A stretch of DNA of 6,650 nucleotides from assembly GCA_035370405.1 (NCBI GenBank), contig DAOOVT010000019.1, forward strand, positions 1-6,650. The letters are read 5' to 3'. Numbering within the stretch: the first letter of the stretch is position 1; each line of letters opens with the position of its first letter. The position numbers and the translations under genes are program-made. This DNA is from UBA5232 sp035370405. GTDB lineage: Bacteria; Patescibacteriota; Dojkabacteria; SC72. The notes below the pieces were generated by a model. That model did no database searches. It saw nothing but the letters and a program-made list of their open reading frames with translations, and was not told where the DNA came from. Positions 1 through 6,610 of the stretch are shown one piece after another.

Positions 1-7
1 TAGAAAT

Positions 8-1315
8 ATGCCAAAAACCATTGTTATAAATCAAAATGGGGAAGAAGTAGTAGACACTACTCAGAATACAGAGGTCAAGCCTAAGGAGGTAAGTGCTAGT
101 AATAAGCAGAACAAGATTGTTGACTTAAAGAAAGGTACAGAAGAAGAGAAAAAAGAAGACAATTTATCAAAAAAGAAACTGATTGTGGCAGGGTCTGTCG
201 CCATGATAATACTTTTAGGAATAGCTGCATTTTACTATTTTGGAATATACAAGCTTAAGCCGAAAGATCCTTCGGATATATTATCATTTACAACTGATTA
301 CATACCATCTTTAGCACCACTAAAAGCTTTTAGTACCAATTTACCCTCTTTAGGAGAGCCAGAAGAACCTAGGACTGAGGAAAGTCCTCTTAATGGTTTG
401 CTTTTTACTAAAAAAGAGATGGATGAAATGAAAACAAGAAGGCCAGTAGCAGTAATGATAAGCAACCATGCAGAAGCAAGACCTCTATCTGGTCTTTCTA
501 GTGCCGATGTAGTATTTGAAACTAATGCCGAAAGTGGAATTACAAGGCATTTAGCAATTTTTTGGAGTAGCGCACCTCAAAAGGTAGGTTCTATTAGGAG
601 TTTAAGACAATATTATTTAGAATGGCTTAGTGAGTATGACCCCATCCTTATACATGATGGATGTGCTGAAACTGATAATGCTCTTACTAATGCATGTGGA
701 AATATTTATTTGTATGGAACCAAAGACATTGCAACCTATGGCTCGTGGAGATTAAATGATGGAATTAGATTTGCTCCACATAATGAATATTCCTCTGTCA
801 CAAATGCATGGGATTATGCAAAAAAGATGAACTGGAATTCTTTTCCATCGATAAGTGGATGGCAATTTAAAAAAGATGCCGATCTTGCAAGTAGAGGACA
901 GAGAACATTAGTTAAACTTGTTTTTCATAAGGAGATAAATAACAATGGGCTATATGATGTTACTTGGACATATGATAGACCTACAAATAGTTATTTTAGA
1001 AAAGTAGGAAACAAGATAGATATAGATCAAGAGAATAACACTCAAATATCAGCTAAGAATGTTGTAATACAACAGGTTCAAATGTCCTTAGCTGGAGATG
1101 ATCATGGAAGATTGATTGTTAAAACAATAGGAGAAGGTGATGCAGTAATATTGCAAGATGGGAAAATAATAAATGGAACTTGGAAGAAATCATCTAGGCT
1201 TGATAGGACAAAATATTATGATTCTGATGGTAAACTGATTCCTTTTAATAGAGGAAAGGTTTGGATAGAAGCAATTGGAAAAGGAGTTGGAGAAATGAAT
1301 ATAATAGAACAATAA
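8..1315 (+). CDS. Membrane-anchored DUF3048 (YerB-type) protein
   Basis: The protein has 435 residues. A charged, Lys/Glu-rich cytoplasmic tail (1-57) is followed by one hydrophobic helix (about 58-80), a Pro-rich linker (about 85-127) and a two-part DUF3048 module. The N-terminal half (about 128-270) shows the family blocks RPVAVMISNH (145-154), the following ARPLSGLSSADVVFE, ESGITR (175-180), VGSIRSLR (193-200) and the APHN motif (256-259). The C-terminal half (about 285-430) has the WTYDRPTNSYFRKVG block and the NVVIQQV strand. The anchor implies that the DUF3048 part lies outside the membrane. The biochemical role of DUF3048/YerB proteins is not established; an envelope role is inferred from location only. 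Only seven bases precede the ATG and no in-frame stop lies in them, so the true start could be farther left, outside the window. The coding strand is clearly richer in G than in C, unlike secD to miaA downstream. Confidence 0.88.
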   Translation: MPKTIVINQNGEEVVDTTQNTEVKPKEVSASNKQNKIVDLKKGTEEEKKEDNLSKKKLIVAGSVAMIILLGIAAFYYFGIYKLKPKDPSDILSFTTDYIPSLAPLKAFSTNLPSLGEPEEPRTEESPLNGLLFTKKEMDEMKTRRPVAVMISNHAEARPLSGLSSADVVFETNAESGITRHLAIFWSSAPQKVGSIRSLRQYYLEWLSEYDPILIHDGCAETDNALTNACGNIYLYGTKDIATYGSWRLNDGIRFAPHNEYSSVTNAWDYAKKMNWNSFPSISGWQFKKDADLASRGQRTLVKLVFHKEINNNGLYDVTWTYDRPTNSYFRKVGNKIDIDQENNTQISAKNVVIQQVQMSLAGDDHGRLIVKTIGEGDAVILQDGKIINGTWKKSSRLDRTKYYDSDGKLIPFNRGKVWIEAIGKGVGEMNIIEQ

Positions 1316-1414
1316 ATTGCTCTAATCGATTCTTACAATATCTCCACCTGTAAACTTTAACAACAAGAACACGCTAATATCCATCAAAGGGGATCAATCT
1401 CTTCCAAATAAATG

Positions 1415-1423
1415 TGATATAAT
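1415..1423 (+). promoter_or_regulatory. Extended -10 promoter of the regulator-secD-secF-miaA operon
   Basis: A perfect TATAAT (1418-1423) is preceded by TG plus one base (TGA, 1415-1417), the extended -10 form. No good -35 box is found at 16-18 bases upstream (CAATCT or its neighbours), which fits an extended -10 promoter. The expected transcription start is near 1430, giving a leader of about 30 bases before the ATG at 1461. The same string TGATATAATT recurs in the promoter at the right edge of the window. Confidence 0.6.
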
Positions 1424-1430
1424 TCAAATA

Positions 1431-1440
1431 ATAATATTAT
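1431..1440. repeat. 10-bp perfect palindrome at the predicted transcription start
   Basis: ATAATATTAT reads the same on both strands. It is flanked by ATTCA (1422-1426) and TGAAT (1440-1444), which are inverted copies of each other but not symmetric about the same centre. The site lies directly after the -10 box, where a repressor would block initiation. It could be an operator for the winged-helix protein encoded just downstream. Such AT-only palindromes also arise by chance in AT-rich DNA, so the functional reading is weak. Confidence 0.25.
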
Positions 1441-1460
1441 GAATCAACATTAACTCACTT

Positions 1461-2033
1461 ATGTTGAAAAATCTCTTTATCTCTAAAGTAAGAATAAGTA
1501 TCCTCTCCGTTTTTCTATCGGATATCAATACTTCGCACCATGTACGTGGACTTGTCAGAATGCTTGATGAAGAAATAAATGCAGTAAGAAGAGAGTTAAT
1601 TAATTTAGAAAATGCTGGCATACTCAAATCTAAAAAAGAAGGAAATAAATTGGTATACAAAATCAATAAAGACTGCCCAATCATATGGGAATTAAGATCT
1701 ATATTCTACAAAGAATCAGATTTATGTAAGGCTATAATAACTAAAGTAAAAGCTGTAGAGGGAGTAGAAATAGCAGTACTCACAGATAGTTTCATCAAAT
1801 CAAAATATGAAAACGAAACTGATGTAGATTTCCTATTTATTGGAAGCATGAAAATTAGAGAACTCTCTTCAGTAATGAGTCAAATAGAAAAGGAATTTAA
1901 CAGAGAAATCAGGTATAGTGCAATAACAAAAGAAGATTTTGACTTTGCAAGAAAGAAGAAAGAACCATTCTTGATGAATATTCTTCAAAACGATAAAATC
2001 ATCTTAATTGGGCAAGTATCTGATCTACTTTAA
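1461..2033 (+). CDS. Winged-helix regulator with nucleotidyltransferase-like domain
   Basis: The 190-residue protein has two parts. Residues about 5-70 form an ArsR-like winged helix: the RGLVRMLDEEINAVRREL segment (29-46) is the recognition-helix region, followed by LENAGILKSKKEGNKLVYKIN, a typical wing. Residues about 95-187 resemble the MNT-type (NTP_transf_2) nucleotidyltransferase fold. TDVDFLFIG carries the DxD pair (D121, D123) at the expected distance from the GS-loop position. The loop itself reads TDS (108-110), so the GS glycine is replaced by D109, and the second loop glycine is S114. The C-terminal NREIRYSAITKEDF block and the FLMNILQNDKIILIG ending match the pattern I know from wHTH-nucleotidyltransferase regulators of archaea and candidate-phylum bacteria. 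Catalysis is doubtful; a sensor or DNA-binding role is more likely. It is the first gene of the operon and ends 5 bases before secD. No Shine-Dalgarno sequence precedes the ATG. Confidence 0.75.
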   Translation: MLKNLFISKVRISILSVFLSDINTSHHVRGLVRMLDEEINAVRRELINLENAGILKSKKEGNKLVYKINKDCPIIWELRSIFYKESDLCKAIITKVKAVEGVEIAVLTDSFIKSKYENETDVDFLFIGSMKIRELSSVMSQIEKEFNREIRYSAITKEDFDFARKKKEPFLMNILQNDKIILIGQVSDLL

Positions 2034-2038
2034 CACGT

Positions 2039-3262
2039 ATGAAAATAAAATTTAATGCAAAGCCTCTACTATCATATATTTCTCTTGCAATAGCTTCTGC
2101 AATACTGGTGGCCGTAATTTTAATAGCACTCCCACTCACAGAAAAAATATCTGATGGAATAAACTTCAACCTCGTAACTAAAGATTCCTCTTTTTGGTCA
2201 AAAGAATACATTCTCACATTACAAACATCTGATGAGAAACAAGTACGAGACACCAGAGAAATACTATACAGAAGACTAAGAAGTTTCTCTGTCGAAAGAG
2301 TATCTATCTACACATTACCTTCAGAAGAAGAAGGTTTATCAAAACTAAAAGTTATTATTAGTTCAGCAAAAGATCAAGCTTTAGTAGAAGAACTAATCAA
2401 AAACAGATTCCAATACAAAATCATGACTAAAAAAGCAGATGTGAATTTTGAAGATTCTGAAGACCAATATGCCTACATGATGGAAGAAAATTACGATCCA
2501 ACTGATTGGGATTACCAAGATTTTAGAAATATATATATCACAAAATTAAAGTCTAACAATGGAACATATTCGTACTTTGCACTATACAAACTATGGCCAA
2601 ACAAAGAAAAAGAATTCGTCAATTTCCTCTCACAATACAAAGGAGATATCATTGGAGTAAGTATAGATGGCTATATTTCTCCCTATCAAGTGCCTGAAGA
2701 TGTAGACCAAAGTGCATTCCTTTTTGCCTTACCAGTTTATACTGAAGATGAAGACGAAGCTGAAATCATATCAATCCTGTACAACTCTGGAAACATACCT
2801 GTAGAATTTATAGTTCAAGAAGAAACAGATCTTCCTTCCCCAATAGAATCCATTGATTATATCAAAATATCCATTGCCCTAATCATAGCCTTGGTGACTG
2901 CTTATATATATATACTAATATTCAAGCAATCTACCCCACAAAAACTATTAAGATCATTCTTAGCAACAGTAATTACAATCTCATTATACATAGCAATCCT
3001 GAAAATACAGCAAATTCCTGTATATACAATTCTCCTTACCTTGGAATGCATAATTGCATCAATAGCAACATATATGTTTGAAGAAAACAAGGAATCACGC
3101 AAATTTACACTTGGCATATTACTATTATCACTTCTCATCATAACATTCTTAGGAACAGGACTCATGTCTGAATTTGCCAAAGGAACAATCTGTATACTTC
3201 TATTATCAGCCCTATCTCTTAAAATATCTAAAAGATACATAAATAAAGTAAGAAAAATATAG
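2039..3262 (+). CDS. secD: Divergent SecD-like membrane protein lacking the conserved membrane Asp
   Basis: This 407-residue protein is close to the length of short bacterial SecD proteins. It has a first membrane helix (about 10-31), a large extracytoplasmic part (about 32-270) and five C-terminal helices (about 274-295, 303-323, 326-347, 357-372, 379-396). SecD landmarks, seen by comparison from memory, are: DTREILYRRLRSFSVERVSI (71-90), matching the 'I..RvdalGv.ep.I' strand-helix; VSIDGYISPYQVPE (207-220), matching 'ivLDGkviSaP.i.e'; ILYNSGNIPVEFIVQEE (246-262), matching 'LLrsGaLPapl.ive'; and LGTGLMSEFAKG (371-382), matching 'fGTGpikGFA'. The 'LGLDLxGG' motif after the first helix is absent. 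In the fourth helix, where SecD has 'VDANVLIFERI', this protein has IIASIATYMFEEN, so the conserved Asp is gone. SecD normally works with SecF to pull exported proteins through SecYEG using the proton motive force. Whether this copy does so is uncertain. The SecF-like gene starts 2 bases after its stop. Confidence 0.7.
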   Translation: MKIKFNAKPLLSYISLAIASAILVAVILIALPLTEKISDGINFNLVTKDSSFWSKEYILTLQTSDEKQVRDTREILYRRLRSFSVERVSIYTLPSEEEGLSKLKVIISSAKDQALVEELIKNRFQYKIMTKKADVNFEDSEDQYAYMMEENYDPTDWDYQDFRNIYITKLKSNNGTYSYFALYKLWPNKEKEFVNFLSQYKGDIIGVSIDGYISPYQVPEDVDQSAFLFALPVYTEDEDEAEIISILYNSGNIPVEFIVQEETDLPSPIESIDYIKISIALIIALVTAYIYILIFKQSTPQKLLRSFLATVITISLYIAILKIQQIPVYTILLTLECIIASIATYMFEENKESRKFTLGILLLSLLIITFLGTGLMSEFAKGTICILLLSALSLKISKRYINKVRKI

Positions 3263-3264
3263 GT

Positions 3265-3786
3265 ATGGAAATATTTTTAAATGTTTGGAACAATTGGAGT
3301 CTATATCAAAAAGTAACAATAGCTATTTTGCTCACTCTCCTATTCCTCACAATCGTCCTGAGTGTTAAATTTGTAACTAAGAGCAAACAATATACCATAT
3401 TTACAATAATATCCTTGATTATGTCTGCAATCTTAACAATTGTTTCATTCGTATTTGTAAATGTGGTGTTTAATACAACAATAACATATATGTACATGCT
3501 CACTCCAATAATTGTATTAATAATTAATCTATTCAATATCAGTTCCAGTGTTGGTTTTTACATTAAAAACAAGAAGCAAAAAAAATTAGATATCGATGAG
3601 TTAAAAAAGGAATTCCTAATAGATACTGTGCATCTCACTGTATTTTTAATACCATTGTTCTCGGTATTTTGCATATTCGTTACAGAGCCTCTTCTTACTT
3701 TCATCTTGTTAACTATGCTAGTAAGCACTGCTGTACCATGGATTAATTACTCACTCATATATTGGTTATTCCACAAGAATGTATAA
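3265..3786 (+). CDS. SecF-like five-helix protein without first helix and periplasmic domain
   Basis: The 173-residue, very hydrophobic protein has about five membrane helices (roughly 15-37, 42-68, 75-100, 120-139, 142-169). It matches only the C-terminal membrane half of SecF. SLIMSAILTIVSF (50-62) lines up with SecF 'aLxHDvxiTlGiF', with HD replaced by MS. VVFNTT (67-72) matches 'eFnLT'. NISSSVGFYIKNKK (91-104) matches 'sINDTVVVFDRIRE', with Ser in place of the conserved Asp. The charged loop KKLDIDELKKEFLID (106-120) matches the 'dl.e.vn.si.qtlsRt' loop, and NYSLIY (161-166) matches 'tYSSIF'. The first helix and the whole extracytoplasmic domain of SecF (well over 100 residues) are missing, and no room exists upstream because the SecD-like gene ends 2 bases before. 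The overlap of its last 8 bases with miaA indicates co-transcription. The assignment rests on position next to SecD plus weak local matches; an unrelated small membrane protein cannot be excluded. Confidence 0.6.
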   Translation: MEIFLNVWNNWSLYQKVTIAILLTLLFLTIVLSVKFVTKSKQYTIFTIISLIMSAILTIVSFVFVNVVFNTTITYMYMLTPIIVLIINLFNISSSVGFYIKNKKQKKLDIDELKKEFLIDTVHLTVFLIPLFSVFCIFVTEPLLTFILLTMLVSTAVPWINYSLIYWLFHKNV

Positions 3787-4675
3787 TCAAAAAATCATTG
3801 TAATTGCTGGCCCAACTGCATCTGGAAAATCTCGTGCAGCATTAAAACTTGCCAAAAAGGTAAATGGTGTAATCATCAATGGAGACTCAAGACAAATATA
3901 CAAAGAATTAAACATTGGAACTGCAAAACCAATACCCCAAGAAATACAAAATGGGATTTGGTATATACAAGGAATTCCACACTATCTTTACTCTTTTGTT
4001 TCAATATCTACAAGATATACCGTCTATGATTACCAAAAAGATACATATTCTCTTCTTAAAACTCTTCCAAAAGAAAAAATTCCAATCATAACTGGAGGTA
4101 CAGGATTATACATAGATTCGGTATTCTTCCAATACAATCTTACAAAAGAAACATACTCCAACAAATACGCATTGTATTCTCTTGAAGAATTAAAGGACAT
4201 GTTAGGATCAGAAGAACTAGAGAAACTAAATGAAAGTGACAAAGAAAACCCAAGGAGATTATCAAGAATACTACAAAGGAAATCTTTAGGAATACCAACT
4301 GGTTATTCAAATATTCAAAATGACAATGTAAATAAAGGGTTATACTTTGTACTAGATCTCCCAAAAGAAATTTTACGAAAAAGGATTCAAGAAAGGGTGG
4401 AAAAAATGTTTGATGACGGCCTTATCAAAGAAAACAAACACCTTCGAGAATCATTTAACAAAAATCTTCCAGCTCTTAAAACAATCGGATATCAAGAATT
4501 TGATGATTATTTTGATGGAAAAAAGAATCTAGAAGAGACAAAATTAGAAATTATTAAGCATACTAACCAATATGCTAAAAGACAAAGAACTTGGTTTAGA
4601 AGAAATAAAAATGCAATTTGGACAAACAACTATCTCGATATTGAAAATAAGACTATAGAAACACTATCACTGTAG
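3779..4675 (+). CDS. miaA: tRNA dimethylallyltransferase MiaA
   Basis: MiaA transfers a dimethylallyl group to N6 of adenosine 37 in tRNAs that read codons starting with U. The 298-residue protein begins with the P-loop GPTASGKS (11-18) and continues with NGDSRQIYKELNIGTAKP (34-51), which holds the catalytic Asp36 region and the DSRQ substrate-binding motif. ITGGTGLYIDS (104-114), NPRRLSR (157-163), ALKTIGYQEF (232-241) and YAKRQRTWFRR (265-275) complete the family signature. The insert region is short: LNESDKENPRR lacks the usual 'DP..A..I' stretch between the Asp and the Asn-x-x-Arg motif, a loss of about seven residues. The ATG at 3779 lies within the last codons of the SecF-like gene and places the P-loop at the normal position. 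No Shine-Dalgarno sequence is visible, so translational coupling is plausible. The last 9 bases overlap the thpR-like gene on the other strand. Confidence 0.96.
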   Translation: MYNQKIIVIAGPTASGKSRAALKLAKKVNGVIINGDSRQIYKELNIGTAKPIPQEIQNGIWYIQGIPHYLYSFVSISTRYTVYDYQKDTYSLLKTLPKEKIPIITGGTGLYIDSVFFQYNLTKETYSNKYALYSLEELKDMLGSEELEKLNESDKENPRRLSRILQRKSLGIPTGYSNIQNDNVNKGLYFVLDLPKEILRKRIQERVEKMFDDGLIKENKHLRESFNKNLPALKTIGYQEFDDYFDGKKNLEETKLEIIKHTNQYAKRQRTWFRRNKNAIWTNNYLDIENKTIETLSL

Positions 4676-5227
4676 CTCTACAATACTAATTATTTCATAC
4701 CCTCCATTAACTGTTTTAAGCATATACATTCTCTCAACTTGGAATGTAATATTTATATTTTCTAAATCCTTTGATACTAGAGATAAGTCTCTCACTATAT
4801 TTGAATTTTCTTGGGGAGATAATTCCTTACTTACTCTACCTAGTGTTAAATGTGGTACGAAATCGACATCCTGACTTAATCTTAAAGTCTTTCTAAGTTG
4901 CAGGCATAAATCCCTCATATCATCACCCCCTTCTTGTACTTCCATGAATATGAGTTCCTTGTATTTTCGAGATATTCCAAGTTTTACTCTTCCAAGTTTT
5001 ATACTGAATTTGTTGAATTTAAATTTCTTCAGTTTGAAATTAAGATATAGCTTTCTAAAAAAAGAGATTTTTTCACCAAGGTATACTACTGTTAAATGAT
5101 ATCCCTCAGGTTTTACCCATCTAACATCAACACCAAATCCATCAAACACTTCCTTAATTCTTTCTGATATTTTTGATATTTTCTGAACAGAGTCTTTGTC
5201 TGGAACGAATCCTAAGAAAAATCCCAT
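4667..5227 (-). CDS. thpR: RNA 2',3'-cyclic phosphodiesterase, ThpR/LigT (2H) family
   Basis: Members of this 2H phosphoesterase family open 2',3'-cyclic phosphates in RNA and were first described as 2'-5' RNA ligases acting on tRNA halves. The product (186 residues from the ATG) shows both catalytic HxTx motifs: HLTV (44-47), within WVKPEGYHLTVVYLGE, and HLTL (126-129), within VDFVPHLTLGRV. The N-terminal FFLGF strand matches the family 'lFiAi' start, and the length is normal. I chose the ATG at 5227 because it puts the FFLGF strand at the usual place. A TTG two codons upstream (5233) touches the serS stop and is a possible alternative. The gene follows serS with a 6-base gap and is probably co-transcribed with it. 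The stop is TGA followed directly by TAG. The stop end overlaps the end of miaA on the opposite strand by 9 bases. Confidence 0.88.
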   Translation of the reverse strand: MGFFLGFVPDKDSVQKISKISERIKEVFDGFGVDVRWVKPEGYHLTVVYLGEKISFFRKLYLNFKLKKFKFNKFSIKLGRVKLGISRKYKELIFMEVQEGGDDMRDLCLQLRKTLRLSQDVDFVPHLTLGRVSKELSPQENSNIVRDLSLVSKDLENINITFQVERMYMLKTVNGGYEIISIVELQ

Positions 5228-5233
5228 AATCAA

Positions 5234-6505
5234 TTATTTAGATATTTTATCCATATCATCCATAAATGGTCTCAAGACTTCTGGAATCACAATGCTTCCA
5301 TCTTCCTGTTGGTATGTTTCAAGCAGCGAAACCATAAGCCTACTGGTAGCAAGACCTGAACCATTAAGTGTATGCATGTATTTAATTTCCCCATTCTTTT
5401 CGCTCTTGTATCTCATATTCCCACGTCTTGATTGATAGTCACGAACATTTGAAACAGAACTGACTTCATAGTACATATCCAATGAAGGTATGTATACTTC
5501 AATATCATATGTTTTTGCCGCTGCTGCTGAGCAATCTCCTGCTGCTAGTTTAACAACTCTGTAATGAAGTTTAAGTCCATTTACCAATGATTCTGCTTTT
5601 TCAACTAGTTCATCAAAAGCTTTTTCTGAACCATCTTCTTTTGTGAATTGGTACATTTCAACTTTATTGAATTGATGCATTCTTATCAATCCTTTTTCAT
5701 TTGCTCTATAGCTTCCCGCCTCTCTTCTGTAACATGGAGTATATGCAAAAAACTTTTTAGGAAGTTCCTTTTCATCCAATATTTCATTTCTAAAGATATT
5801 GGTAAGAGCAGTTTCAGCGGTAGGAATTAAACATAACCCATCTTGTACCCAATAGACATCTTCTTCAAATTTTGGTAATTGTCCTGCACAATATGCTGAT
5901 TCTCTAGTTACCAAATTAGGAGGAATTATCATTGTGTATCCTGATTTGATGTGTTCGTTGATGAAGTAGTTTATGATCGCCCATTCTAACCTCGCACCTA
6001 AATTAGTATACATGTTGAAGTTATTCCCAGATATTTTTGAAGCCGTATCTAAATTAAATAGTCCTAAGGCTTTTCCTAATTCTACATGGTCTTTAATTTT
6101 GAAATTAAAGGTACGTTTTTCTCCAACCATTTTAATGACTTGATTAGCCTCTTTTCCACCTGCAGATACATCTTCGTCAGGAATATTGGGAAGAACCTCA
6201 AGTTCATGGATTAGTTTTTCGTCAAGTTGTTTTAAACTTTCCTCGGCTTTTTTTACTTCTAAGGATTTTTTTCTTAATTCCGAAACCAGATTTTTAAAAT
6301 CGTCACTATTTTTATCTACAGAAGCCATTTTTGAGTTGTACTCATTTTGTTCTGATTTTTTCATATCAAAATCATGCTGAGCTTGTTTTCGAAGATTGTA
6401 CGTTGATATTATTTCGTCTAGATTGAGTGATTTTTTATCCATTCTTTTGAGTAGGGCTTTTTCAACAGCTTCTTTATTTTGTACTATTCTTTTAATATCT
6501 AACAC
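5234..6505 (-). CDS. serS: Seryl-tRNA synthetase (class II)
   Basis: SerS charges tRNA-Ser (and tRNA-Sec where present) with serine in the cytoplasm. The 423-residue length is normal. Residues about 28-103 form the antiparallel coiled-coil arm that contacts the long variable arm of tRNA-Ser. The catalytic core shows the TAE loop LIPTAETALTN (226-236), motif 2 in CYRREAGSYRANEKGLIRMHQFNKVE (258-283), the EVSSVSNVRDYQSRRGNMRY block (347-366) and motif 3 in NGSGLATSRLMVSLLE (381-396), followed by IPEVLRPFM (407-415). TAET replaces the more common TAEV; all other key positions look intact. The start codon is GTG, which directly precedes the expected LDIKRI N-terminus. No Shine-Dalgarno sequence lies before it. 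A strong promoter lies about 35 bases upstream, so the leader is too short for a T-box. Confidence 0.97.
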   Translation of the reverse strand: MLDIKRIVQNKEAVEKALLKRMDKKSLNLDEIISTYNLRKQAQHDFDMKKSEQNEYNSKMASVDKNSDDFKNLVSELRKKSLEVKKAEESLKQLDEKLIHELEVLPNIPDEDVSAGGKEANQVIKMVGEKRTFNFKIKDHVELGKALGLFNLDTASKISGNNFNMYTNLGARLEWAIINYFINEHIKSGYTMIIPPNLVTRESAYCAGQLPKFEEDVYWVQDGLCLIPTAETALTNIFRNEILDEKELPKKFFAYTPCYRREAGSYRANEKGLIRMHQFNKVEMYQFTKEDGSEKAFDELVEKAESLVNGLKLHYRVVKLAAGDCSAAAAKTYDIEVYIPSLDMYYEVSSVSNVRDYQSRRGNMRYKSEKNGEIKYMHTLNGSGLATSRLMVSLLETYQQEDGSIVIPEVLRPFMDDMDKISK

Positions 6506-6541
6506 TGTAGTTGAGATTTAGAAATTAGTAATCTGTGTTAG

Positions 6542-6570
6542 ATTATATTCTTACATAGGTTTGTTATCAA
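6542..6570 (-). promoter_or_regulatory. Sigma70-type promoter for serS-thpR
   Basis: Read on the - strand, TTGATA (6570-6565) is separated by exactly 17 bases from a perfect TATAAT (6547-6542). The expected transcription start is near 6535, giving a leader of about 30 bases before the GTG start at 6505. This is the best promoter in the window. It lies back to back with the + strand promoter at 6611-6619. Confidence 0.75.
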
Positions 6571-6610
6571 GGAAATGTATTGGGTTGCATACATATGCCT
6601 CCTACTATCA

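Noticed and set aside
1421..1447. dif-like recombination site
   Set aside because: The arms match the general XerCD pattern poorly, the core is 5 bases instead of 6, and the base skew does not show a clean replichore switch here.
1316..1460. Possible rho-independent terminator after the DUF3048 gene, such as GGGA/TCTC near 1390-1402
   Set aside because: The stem is about 4 bp with a 4-base loop and has no T-run after it.
2902..3240. Minus-strand frame of 112 codons inside the SecD-like gene
   Set aside because: It is the reverse of a membrane-coding stretch with recognisable SecD motifs, and the frame shows no family features of its own.
4667..4669. Recoding of TGA (as in Gracilibacteria/Absconditabacteria)
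   Set aside because: The TGA ends the thpR-like gene at the normal family length and is followed at once by TAG; the other genes end in TAA or TAG with no internal TGA needed.
5196..6380. Plus-strand reading frames inside serS (5196-5435, 5648-5830, 6186-6380)
   Set aside because: Their products are Ser/Phe-rich low-complexity strings that mirror Lys/Glu-rich coding on the other strand, where serS is certain.
6506..6541. T-box or other riboswitch upstream of serS
   Set aside because: The promoter leaves a leader of only about 30 bases, too short for a T-box, and no specifier or terminator structure is seen.
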